Source: Bryopsis sp. KO-2023
Lineage: Eukaryota > Chlorophyta > Ulvophyceae > Bryopsidales > Bryopsidaceae
Length of the DNA stretch: 64,000 bases
NCBI GenBank assembly: GCA_030272585.1
Contig: BSYQ01000005.1
Span: 3,410,001 to 3,474,000 of the forward strand
Reading direction: 5' to 3'
The notes beneath the pieces were generated by a model, which was not told the DNA's origin, ran no database searches, and saw only the letters and a program-made list of their open reading frames with translations. This document shows positions 54,636 through 64,000 of the stretch, piece by piece. The stretch's first letter is position 1, and every line of letters starts with the position of its first letter. The position numbers and the translations under genes are program-made.

Positions 54636-56803
54636 TCAGCTTTCTGTGACATCGTCCACCACCAGCATCAGTCGGGGACCATTGAAACCCTGCAATGGAG
54701 AACGATGGATTGCTGCAAAACCTGCTGATGCACATCAAAACCCCATTCACCATTCCAAAATAAAAATATCCCAGAAACAAACAAACAAACAAACAGTAAT
54801 TCTTGTATGTTTTCGGCTGGATTATGGGTTTCCTTTCTGGGCACAGATGTTTCGTGTCGTGTTGCTGCTTGGGGAAAAAAACACAAAAAGTAAAAAAATT
54901 GATAGAAAAGGAGGAATCATACGTGTTTTGAGTTTTTTGTTTTTTCTTGCTGAAGAATAAAAACAAGCAAAAAACAGGCCAACTCCACATTTGAAGCGCC
55001 CCGTCGTGCATTTTGCCTCCCCCCCCCCATGAACAATGCTCAACAGTATTGTGGAGTTGCATGACAAATACTGAGCAATTTTGTTATTGAACCTTGAGCA
55101 TCTCCAGGGAAATCGTGTCCCTTTAAATAGAGCAAATCTCCTGCTTCTGCCTGCTGACAGACTTTTTCCTTATCGGGCTCCCCGATGCCAAGAATTGACG
55201 AACGCCCCACGAACCTACACTCACATCAAAGACCCCCAAAAAAAAGAAACGCAAAATGTTGAGTGCAGTGTTCCCCACTTGAATCCATACAAAACAAAGT
55301 CACTGGTCAGAAAGGGTGCATACAAAAACAGAACAAAAAAACAGAAAGGTTGGAACGAAAACGGTCAAATTTTATGTCCTAAAAAAGCCCTATTCTTCTT
55401 GTTTCTTTTCATAATTCTCACCCCGCCCCCCCCCCCAAAAAAAAAAAAAAAATGAAACAAAATGTACAATAATAATAATGATACGAAAAAAAAATAAAAA
55501 AAATACAATGATGTTCTATGTGTTAAAGAAAACAGGAAACAAAATAAAATAAAATAATTGCCCGACCTGTGATCCAAGAACACTGTGCCAGGCCCCATGT
55601 AAGTGCAAATGAATCTGAGCTTCACGTGATCTGTGTGAAATTGTGTGCATGCAGCATGATCGCTGATCTCCAATTTCGCGCGGACGTAAGGAAGCCCTTG
55701 CAACCGAAAATAAAAAAAACCAACGAATAAAAAAAAATTGAAAATTTAGCCCAGGGTGCATATGTTCGTCCTAAACCTTAAAAAGAAGAAAAGCAAAAAA
55801 ACAATCATTTGGGTCACAATTTAAACCCAACTGTTGGAAGCATGGGCATGTTCATATTTGATTGTTCCGTCCTGTTGCAAATGTGTCACACACCGGAATG
55901 CCGAGAAATGCACATTTATGCGAAATGAACGATCAAATCCTGGAAGATTTAATGCTACGAGGACTTTTGGAGGGGACCAAACGATGTGCATGCAATTTTG
56001 AATTGAAATTATTACACACGGCCAAAAGGCCGAGTGCAGCCCGTTCATGGAAATGTGTTTTTTGCTGATGATGTGCATGTAATGCAAATGGATGTTTTTC
56101 ACTTCATCAATCAGCATGGATAAATTAATAATTGAACAGCGTTCCCTTTTTAAACCCACCCAGCCACAATTCGAACTCTCGAGAAACTTGGCAGATATCC
56201 TTCGCCACGATGTTCCTCAAATCTTCATTTTGAACCACTCTGTCCACCAAATCGAGAGCAGAGCCAGTTGGATCTGTGGTTGAAATATTCTCTGAAAGCC
56301 TAACCAACTGGTCAAGGGCATTATCGAGAATAAGCTTCAGTCGATAAATTTTTTGCGCTAGAAGATCGTCCAAAAGGGAAAAAGATTGCAGTCAAGTGTG
56401 GTGTGGGTGTTCTTTTTGCTGTTGTTTTTCAAAGAAGTTTTTCAAAAATCAGGTAACTCCAATGGAACACAACAAAAAAACACTGGAAATCATCCAAGGG
56501 TGATCTTTTTGATATTTATGATCTTTTAATTTTTCAATTTTTTGTCAATTCACATGACAACTCCCGTATGTGGTTTGTGCGATGTACCTCCCCTTCATGG
56601 ATCGCTCTGGAGCACACATCTTCTGCCAGTTTTCCTGTTGAAAATTTCAAAGGCCTTTTCACGTGGACGATGTTGATATCCGGTCTGAGGAGCGCGGGCC
56701 CAGACGTCGCTATGGACGTCGGGCGGCGGGCTGTCGAAATATCCGACACACAAATATTTTGCTCTTTTTTTTCAAGATTTCGGTTGTTTTGCTTTGAGGT
56801 CAT
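54636..56803 (-). CDS. DUF1826-family protein
   Basis: Minus-strand exons: 56803-56588, 56334-56160, 55696-55567, 55214-55093, a probable short exon near 54756-54722, and 54689-54636. Function unknown; DUF1826 proteins occur in bacteria and algae. Family features as I know them: an N-terminal RPDINIVHVKRPL (family form PDxNxxxWxRxL), a FHTDHVKLRFICTY-MGPGT block in exon 3, YLKGHDFPGDAQG in exon 4, and a closing RLMLVVDD. The FHxD and a later VH spaced about 70 residues on resemble an iron-binding 2-His-1-Asp triad, but that is inference. Exon 2 starts at an AAG acceptor. The short penultimate exon (GEWGFDVHQQ) fits protein and phase but has no AG in front of it, so its boundary is unresolved. 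A dispersed repeat copy lies in intron 2. Confidence 0.68.
55426..55453. repeat. C11-A17 composite homopolymer
   Basis: In a DUF1826 intron; T17 then G11 in gene sense. Confidence 0.85.
56001..56060 (+). repeat. Dispersed intronic repeat, copy 3
   Basis: In DUF1826 intron 2. aattgaaatt, acacacggccaaaaggccga, gtgcagcccgttcatgg, aaatgtgtt. The GGCC-AAAA-GGCC hairpin is perfect here and the flanking ACACA/TGTGT can pair. Plus orientation, antisense to the host gene. Confidence 0.92.
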
Positions 56804-57787
56804 GATGAAAGCAAACAGCAGCCAAAAGAAAAAAAAGGAAAACCATCCAGTCTTGCACGGAAGCGAACGCTCGCAAAATCACCCACCAACAGGCCATCCC
56901 ATGCGACCAACAGACAAAGTCATGTTGAACTCCAGGAAAAAATCAAAATTCAGATAGACGTCGAGGTTCTCTCCTTCATTCCAGTCTATCTCTGTGTGTG
57001 TGTTCTTTCACACAGGAGTTTCAAGGATTTGTTGTGTCGATGAATAGACATCAAGATGGTTGCTGCAGATTGTCAGTCGAAAGGTTTTCATGGGGCCAGC
57101 CTCGATGGATGATTGGACCAGATAGAGAATTGTGGAATCCATATCAATTGAGTTGAACAACAGGGTGGTGGGAAGAAGAACAGAGAACGTGCAATCCAAA
57201 ACAGGATACGATCAGAAAACCAACTCCAGAACAAAAAAGCTCATTACAATGTCAAAAACATGAAAACAAGAAGAAAAAAGCAACCCATCGCATTGATTTT
57301 CCCCACAACATCCCTCTACAATCTTTCTTCTTTTTTTTTTGCCTAGGAACCCCCTCCACCCAGCTTGACTCTCTCTCTTTCTTTCTTTCTTTCTCACACT
57401 TCCTTCTTTGGGAGGTACCATCCAGCCACTACTGACGAGTAATTACATGATTTCTTTTTTTTTTTTTAATAGAATATATAAAGGAAACCTTACATTTTTT
57501 CTTTTTTGGGGAGGGGGGCGAAAACAGACATAAACAGGGGATGTGATATGGGAGCTAAGCATGCTATCATTCACATAACATAGACACATTAAAACAAAAA
57601 AAAAATTGACACCTTGAGGAAAGATTTTAAGGAAAAAGAACAGAAAGGAGAGAGGGGCAGAGAGAGAGAGAGAGATGAAAAAAAAAAGCAATGGAGAAAG
57701 CAGAGCAGCTCGGGGGATTTTTTTTTCTTTGTTTTTCCCCTTCCCGCCTTCTTTTTTTTTTCCACAGCTCTTCCTCGAATCCCCCTT
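56804..57787. other. Spacer between the DUF1826 start and the TRF4 3' end
   Basis: About 1 kb with no supported exon. It holds the DUF1826 promoter and the TRF4-like 3' untranslated region. A short tttc array lies near 57373-57392, with an Ag-rich (gagaga) patch at about 57645-57676. Confidence 0.5.
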
Positions 57788-60700
57788 TCAATATCTCCTT
57801 CTCCTTTGTTTTTCGTGTTTTCCCCAAGTAACAAACCTATCCATCGGTCGAGCGTCCCTGTGGCATTTTCGGCTCTTCCCTCCTCCTCCTCCATTCGATT
57901 TGCTGGAATGGCCGCACCCTCTTCCTCCTCCGATGGGGGGGGGCTCGCTGTGCCTCCTCTTGTTGGACTTCCATTCCCCACCTCGTTTTGATGAATTGGA
58001 TTTCGGCATTTTGGACGGAATGGGGATATGAGCAACGATGTCCTCGCACGGAATCAAGCTGCTCAAGATCTTGAATTTTGTTTCCTGCAAAAACAAAAAA
58101 CCCGGCAGAACATATCATGGCAAAGGCATTTATTTTTTCCTTCCTCGTTGTTTTGCTAACATCTATATATACATATATTGTTTTTCTTCAGGGGACCATT
58201 TTATGGTTTCCAGAGCCAGCAGAAAATGGCAGGAGGAGAGGGGACTCTATCGGCATACGGTTTTTCTTTTGGACAAAAAAAAATGAATAATTTTTTTTGG
58301 CAGCTCTATGACGAGAAAACAAGGTGTTGCACCATTTCTACATATAGCAATATATATATGCCAGAATTCAAAAACAAAAAAGGTTAGCATGGAAACCTGC
58401 AAAAAACACACACACACAATTGAAAGAGGACACAGAAGAGCAGCCAGAAGCAGCTCCACACGAGGACTCAGCCAGCTGAAAAACCAATATAGGTATTGGT
58501 ATCGGTTTTTCAGCATCTGGAGCACTCCACTTCCCACTTCAGCACAATTGATTTTTCCTCGCCCTGCCCCTAACAATACAGCAGGGATGCAAGCCATGCC
58601 ATGCTTGCGCGTATGACAAACTCAACCATGCATCCCTGGACGTAAAAAAACACTCATGCTCTCGTGCAGCAAGCCTGGGTGTGTGTCTGCCTTTCGGATA
58701 CAATTCTCGAACGGCCACTGCTCTCATCTCCCTCAGTCAGACACAGCGGCCCACCAGCTCGGCGACTCGCAGTTACCTTGGACAAGGAAGCGTTGTCGTT
58801 CCCATCGATCGCGGCACGTAGCTTCTCGGCAGCTTCCTGGAACGTGTCCAACACTGTCCCCATCTTGAAGGAGCCACCTGTTGCATTTCTTCCCAACGCC
58901 TACAAACACAGGCACGACAGCAGATCCCAGCCCGCAGGGATGCTTATGCTTCCCAGAGAAAACAGCAGATTGAGTGAGTTTCTCAGTAGATTTCAAAAAA
59001 CTCTCACCTGAGGATCTTCCACACATAGCAAACACGAAGCAGTATTCTCCAAGTCCTGCTTGAGGCACAAACCCCCCTTTGCGATGCTGATCGACAGGTT
59101 TTTGTTTTGAGGGGCTGTCCAGTTCCCATATCTGGAATTCAATCCACTCACAAAAACGTCTCAATAAAAAAAAAGAAAGACGAAAAAAAAACGGTCCATA
59201 TCTGAAGTCAGATTCCACCAAATCACGATTTCAAAATCGAAGTCTACCAGCCACATTCCATAATTCATGGTTTGCTCTATTGAGGAAGTCCCTGCCTCAA
59301 CACAAGGGATTTCCTACCTGTCCAGGAAACTCATTAGCAAATGTCCGAGATCCCAAACACATAAATCCACTTGATCCGCCAGCACTCTGGCTCTCTCGGT
59401 CATTGTTCCGATGTCCGAAAAGGATTTGCCTGGTTCCACCGGCTCGTCACAAATCACCCCCTCCAGCATCAGATGCGCAACCACCTACTCAAGGCAAAAA
59501 GAAAAAAAATCAAGGCAAAAAAAAACACCCTGTTGGATCAGGTGATTATCTAAATATTATCTAATTATTAATCGGCTCCGAAAGACCAAAAGGAACGTAA
59601 GCAGGACACATCCCCCCCCATCTTCCCAACAAAATCCATATCAAAAAACAATTGAGAAAGGTGTGTGCAGAAGTCGAGTTGGTGGGTTTGACTCACCAAG
59701 TTGAACAACACATAGCTTGAGATCCCCCCAGTGAAAACCTCGTTCAATCCTGCTTGTTTCAAAATAGCTTTGAGAACCAGCACCAGGGGTCGAATGGCCG
59801 GATTCCTAGACACATGCTGACAAATCAGCCCCACGGCCGCCGCCGCATTCCTGACCCCCATCGAAATATCAGTTTTGAATTCCAAGCCTTTGCTTTTCAG
59901 AGTGGCTTTCATTACGGGCACCCTCGCTGAAACCACCTGTGAATCGTCGAATAACAGTGAGAACTAACTCCTGTAGGATGCGAAATAAAGGCAACAGCAG
60001 GAAAATATGGTGGCACGGTTCACACAAATATCTTTTCAAATTCAAACAAATAGAGGAGTATTTATTAAAAAAAGTGGTTTTTTGAAACTGCAAAAGAAAG
60101 GGTGCAAAATTGAAACATCCTTTAATTTGTTTCTGGGCAACATCGTGTATATTTTTTGTTTTTAAACCGGCCTCAGACTGCAACGACCCCACGAAATAGT
60201 GGAGCATGTGCCAAGGTAAATGATGAAAATTACTCTTGATATAAAACATAAGTTGTGCACCCCTCAGCCATTCTCTACCAAATTTGCATTTGTTTTGGAG
60301 CATCCACCACGACGAAGAGAACAAACAAATTGACGGTCAATTATCGACGCTACATCCAATGCACCGACCGAACTGAAACAGCGAGGCCGCGGTTATATCA
60401 CCTGGCATTTTCCGACCTCCAGATGGTCGTTGCGCTCCAAGTTGTCTTGCAAGTGCTGCAGCTTTTGTATTACCCTCTTCTTATCCTTCACTGTGAACTG
60501 CTCCGCAGGTGCAAAAATTTGCGTCCCCACGCCCAAGATGACTATGTCCAAATCGCTGCAAGGTAGAGCCACGCCAGTCGCCTGCAAACATCCATTTTTG
60601 AACAATCGAACACTAGCCGTTTTCGTAATCAAATCCTTCGATACCTTTTTCTTTTTTTGAGGAAGACAAATATAACGGGAAAAAAATACTTTTTTAATGT

Positions 60701-62320
60701 TATCGATACATACATGCATACATTTTTTTTAAATTGAAATTGTTTCACACAAGGCCAAAAGGCCGAGTGCAGCCCAGTCACGGAAATGTGTTCTTGACTA
60801 TATGTATATATACATATATATAGAGAGAGAGAGATGAATGAATGTTTAATTTACATTAGGCAAACTTGCTTAACGAAGGCCGTCCACAACGTGATTTAGC
60901 CCAATATGTATAGATATAGATATATTCCTATTTTATTTTTATTAGTCATCATGGGATGATGACTAATTGGCTGGCAACCGAAACACCTTGCCACACACCT
61001 GCGACCCATACAGGAGAACATCGGTCGCTTGTGGAAACATTCTTCGTATTCTCCTGTCCAAATCCCTTAGTAAGGAGTCCATTGCTGCTGCTTCTTGAGC
61101 TGTCGGCAGGCAACCTCGACTGAAGTGCTGAATCTCGTCGTGAAGGGGTCCTGATCAAACCCACACACACATATTCTAATCAATTTACCACCCCCCAAAA
61201 AAAATGAAATGAAATTCACAGACATGTATTTTTCTTATTGTTTTTCTTCTGTTCCGAATTTTTTTACAACGGGTTTTCGCTATAAATAGCACATCACCAA
61301 GTTGAATATGATTTTTTATTTTTTGCACTCATGTGAAATATCAAGAAGAAACAATGGCCTCTTTTTGGCTTATCCATTACGCCTGCATTGCATTTTGGGT
61401 GGGGGGATATCGGTGAGTGGAAATTTATGAGTTTTTTTTTTTAAACAAAAAAACAAAAGCGTAGTGTCCATTCCAAAAAAAGAAATGCTTCCACAAGAAT
61501 GAATAGGGTCGACAGGGCATCCTCCTGTCAAGTAGACACCACCCTGTTCTTGATTTCCATATTTTTAGATCCCATCTTTCTCGAAACCCTTTTTTTTGCT
61601 TTCTGCACCTTTTTCTCTGGGAGGCTCCGAGGGCGGTATTCTGGATAAAAAACGATGCTCCTGTTCCTGCTGCCCCATCCCATTCCCAATACACACAGGG
61701 ATTTGGTTTGGGATAAAACCAGGGATTGGAGGTTGCAGTGGGGTTGCGCCACCGGAGAAAACAACAGGAGAAAAAGAAGCCAAACTGGGAAGGGGAACGA
61801 ATTGACTCGCAAAGGCGGTCGTTCCAACTCCCGTAAACGCTTGTCCTCCGGGGACCGTGAAATCCGGAAGTCCTGTGCTGAAGCTCGTCAACGGGTGCTG
61901 CTGGAGGAAACTGTCGCCCGCGAATGGTAGGTCGACATTGTTCCCCGCTTGCGCAGGTCCCGTTGCCAGCAACGAGGGCAATGGTGGAGCGGGAAAATTC
62001 GACGAAGCTGGTGGAGGGGCCGCTGGAGTTGCCAGGCTGGACGACCTCGGTAAATTCACCACGAAACCTGGTGGAAACAGACCGGGTGGTTGTTCTGGCG
62101 GGGGCTCGATGCGAACAGGAGGAGCCTGTGGGGGTGGGCCTGCTGGAGGTAGCAAACCAGGAGGCAATGGACTCTGCTCCAGAGAGTGGGACGTCCAACC
62201 CAGCGGGGCATCGGCGGAAGCATCCTGGCCACTGTGTCTCAGTGGCGCTGGCTGATGAACGGGTGGAGGTTGAGGACTGCCTTGGAACACAAACCTGTCT
62301 CCCTGCTGAAGGGGATCCAT
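57788..62320 (-). CDS. TRF4: TRF4/5-type noncanonical poly(A) polymerase
   Basis: Minus-strand exons 62320-61609, 61150-60999, 60581-60402, 59936-59697, 59484-59318, 59131-59008, 58899-58777, 58084-57788; every phase agrees; 664 aa. These nuclear nucleotidyltransferases add short A tails that mark RNAs for exosome decay or trimming (TRAMP-like). N-terminal ~235 residues are Pro/Gln-rich and disordered. The catalytic core follows: LLYGSQ-ATGVALP, SDLDIVILG with the first two catalytic aspartates, and FKTDISMG with the third. The central and PAP-associated parts carry RPLVLVLKAILKQAGLNEV, FTGGISSYVLFNL, DLGHLLMSFLDRYGNW and CLLCVEDPQ. The C-terminal exon is basic and Gly-rich, ending KQRRRRY. 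The nucleotidyltransferase motif is split by an intron between GSQ and ATG. A dispersed repeat copy lies in intron 2. Confidence 0.92.
60732..60793 (+). repeat. Dispersed intronic repeat, copy 4
   Basis: In TRF4-like intron 2. aattgaaatt, tcacacaaggccaaaaggcc, gagtgcagcccagtcacgg, aaatgtgtt, followed directly by a TATA/GA microsatellite (about 60802-60834). Plus orientation, antisense to the host gene. Confidence 0.92.
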
Positions 62321-62766
62321 CTCTTTCCAGAAAACTAACACGGTTTTGGTGTTGGGATAAAAGGCGTTTTCTGAACTGCGTGCCGTACAGACTGAACAAG
62401 TGACCCAGATGTGACAGGTCTCGCGCGCAAAAACTAAATTTGTTTTGACATTGGCGTGTGGTGAGAGTCCCAGCTCTGAAACCTGTGTTACGTTTCTTTA
62501 ACCACCAGCAAGGATAAGGGTTGGGAAGAAATACCCTTCTGGACGGCGCAAATCGTTCGTGGGCGGTTTTATTTTCGTGTTTGGGACAAGGCGCAAAAAA
62601 ACGAACCAGAAGTCGCGCGAAAAATTTGCGTATTGTACAGCGTAGGCGTTAAGACTCAAAGCGCACCCTCTGCCATGAAACTGCGTCGATCTCAGGAAAG
62701 CGAGAAAGACCAACGCTGCTCCCGACAGAAACCGCCTTCCCAAGACCCGAACATTTCATTATAGAT
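62321..62766. other. TRF4-like promoter region and tRNA 3' flank
   Basis: About 450 bases with no supported exon; promoter and leader of the TRF4-like gene. No run of four or more T is seen on the minus strand in the first ~50 bases beyond the tRNA, where a Pol III terminator would be expected. Confidence 0.5.
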
Positions 62767-62838
62767 TCCATTACCGGGACTCGAACCCGGGTCTTGTGGG
62801 TGAAAGCCACATGTCCTAACCACCTAGACTATAATGGA
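62767..62838 (-). tRNA. trnE-UUC: tRNA-Glu (anticodon UUC)
   Basis: 72 nt, no intron and no encoded CCA. On the minus strand the acceptor strands TCCATTA and TAATGGA pair fully. The D arm contains the A box (TAGTCTAGGTGGTTAGGA), the anticodon arm is TGTGG-CTTTCAC-CCACA with TTC as anticodon, and the T arm has GGTTCGAGTCC (B box). The body closely follows cytosolic tRNA-Glu of plants, so this is a nuclear gene reading GAA/GAG. Confidence 0.98.
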
Positions 62839-64000
62839 ACTGTTCGATGAGAGCCAGGTTAAATATATATACCTTTCATTTTTGTTCTGATACAGTGACA
62901 GTCAGACGATCGAGGAACAGAAAGAGACCTACTGGCTGATTCAAGACCCGCACACTTACACGAATACATGATTTTTTGTTTTTTTGTTTTTTTTCCCTCC
63001 CCAAAATCAAAATAGAAAGATTGATCAATTTTTAGGTCCTTTTCTATATCCTGCTCACTGCACACTCTCTGGACATCAATCCCTCTCACCCCTTGTTCAT
63101 CACACTAAACCACCCACAAAAAAAAATCTCTGCCCAACCCCTCCCCCATTTTTTTTGTTTTTTCACTGTTCCAACTCTCAGTGAAAGAAAAAGCGAACTG
63201 TACCCTTGGTCAAAAATGCTACCAGATCAAAAAATCTGTTTTTCTTTTTTCTTTTTTCTCAATTGTTTTTTTTTTTTTCTGAAATTTACCCCCCTCCTAA
63301 ACCCCATTTTAACCTTCTCTCTGTCTCTCCTAAAAAATCATTCCACACACAAAGACCCCCCCCCCCCACACACACAAGGCCCCAAAAAATAGGACGTCCC
63401 ATCATTATGCAGGACTGATATGAAAAAAACACCTAAGAAAATGATGAATTCCTAACCACTCCACTTTGCTGCCGCGCTGGTTTCTTTCCACACTCTCTTT
63501 TTTCACTCTCTTTTTTTCAGCATCGACCTTACCACATCTCGCTCAGGACAAAGATGATGTGTGTTTTTTTTCCAAAAAAGAAACAGAAAATGAGGCAATT
63601 GTTCGTTTTGACAAATCGATCGGCAAAAACCTCAATTAGAATTGCAGGAATCGATTGGTGATTTAACTCATCAATCGTAACTCTAGGAATCGTGCTCTTC
63701 TGCACGTGTGCAAAATGAAGAACTATCGAAGGATAACCAACCTAACAAGGGAGCAGGAAAAAACTTGCTCAGCTAGATTGGAATTCTACAACCACAAATT
63801 ATCCCCCTTCACGCCCCCCCCCCCAAAAAAAAATAGAATCAATCGAATATTTTTAATCATCATAGTGTGTTGCAATTCCATATGCTCATCTTCCTCATGC
63901 AATCATTTCATTTCATCCCAAAAAATGAACGATTGGAGTTCTACCCGCCCCTTTTTTCCTTCAACCTGTGAGTTTGACTTTTTTTTGTTTGTTTTTTCAC
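62839..64000. other. Right-edge homopolymer-rich sequence
   Basis: No supported exon or RNA gene. It contains C11-A9 (63814-63833), C-rich runs near 63356-63367 and several T runs. The cut edge means a gene starting beyond 64000 could have untranslated or intron sequence here. Confidence 0.55.

Noticed and set aside
61924-62403. Plus-strand open frames opposite the TRF4-like first exon
   Set aside because: Mirror of a Pro-rich disordered N-terminus, so Gly/Arg-rich by necessity.
62767-62838. Plastid or mitochondrial origin of the tRNA-Glu
   Set aside because: The body matches plant cytosolic tRNA-Glu, and the surrounding DNA is typical of the nuclear window.

Overview
This is nuclear DNA from a photosynthetic eukaryote, most likely a green-lineage alga and perhaps a streptophyte alga. 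The evidence is a plant-type TDY MAP kinase, an EDS5-like MATE carrier with a plastid-like N-terminal extension, a plant-type [2Fe-2S] ferredoxin with a presequence, a plant RH7-type helicase, and dense spliceosomal introns with GT-AG ends. The species cannot be named from the sequence alone. Exons are GC-balanced. Introns and spacers are full of long homopolymer runs (T, A, G, C up to about 17) and microsatellites.

Layout. The left 20.4 kb carries four plus-strand genes in tandem: XRCC4 (571-1805), a plastid-type MATE carrier (2795-7481), a DEAD-box helicase of the RH7/DDX21 group (9491-13300) and a group-D-like MAP kinase (14908-20407). A homopolymer-rich spacer follows (20.4-26.4 kb). From about 26.4 kb almost everything reads from the minus strand: a secretory alpha-carbonic anhydrase (29156 down to about 26439), an unrecognised multi-exon gene (35657-33787), a 21-exon tail-anchored golgin (51597-41550), ferredoxin (53515-52424), a DUF1826 protein (56803-54636), a TRF4/5-type poly(A) polymerase (62320-57788) and tRNA-Glu(UUC) (62838-62767). 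The one plus-strand exception is an intronless, secreted, Cys-rich collagen-like gene (37745-38827).

I rebuilt gene models by joining reading-frame blocks at GT-AG sites and checking intron phase. For XRCC4, MATE, RH7, MAP kinase, golgin, ferredoxin and TRF4 every exon keeps phase to a single stop. The alpha-carbonic anhydrase, DUF1826 and unrecognised genes each have one or two unresolved junctions.

The genes do not form a pathway. They look like an ordinary eukaryotic neighbourhood: DNA repair, RNA processing and surveillance, signalling, Golgi structure, photosynthetic electron transfer and inorganic-carbon handling. The least explained signals are a roughly 55-bp dispersed repeat with a foldable core, present four times and always inside an intron; T-run/G-run composite tracts; a window-scale reversal of G-run versus C-run strand that follows the reversal of gene direction; and the collagen-like single-exon gene.
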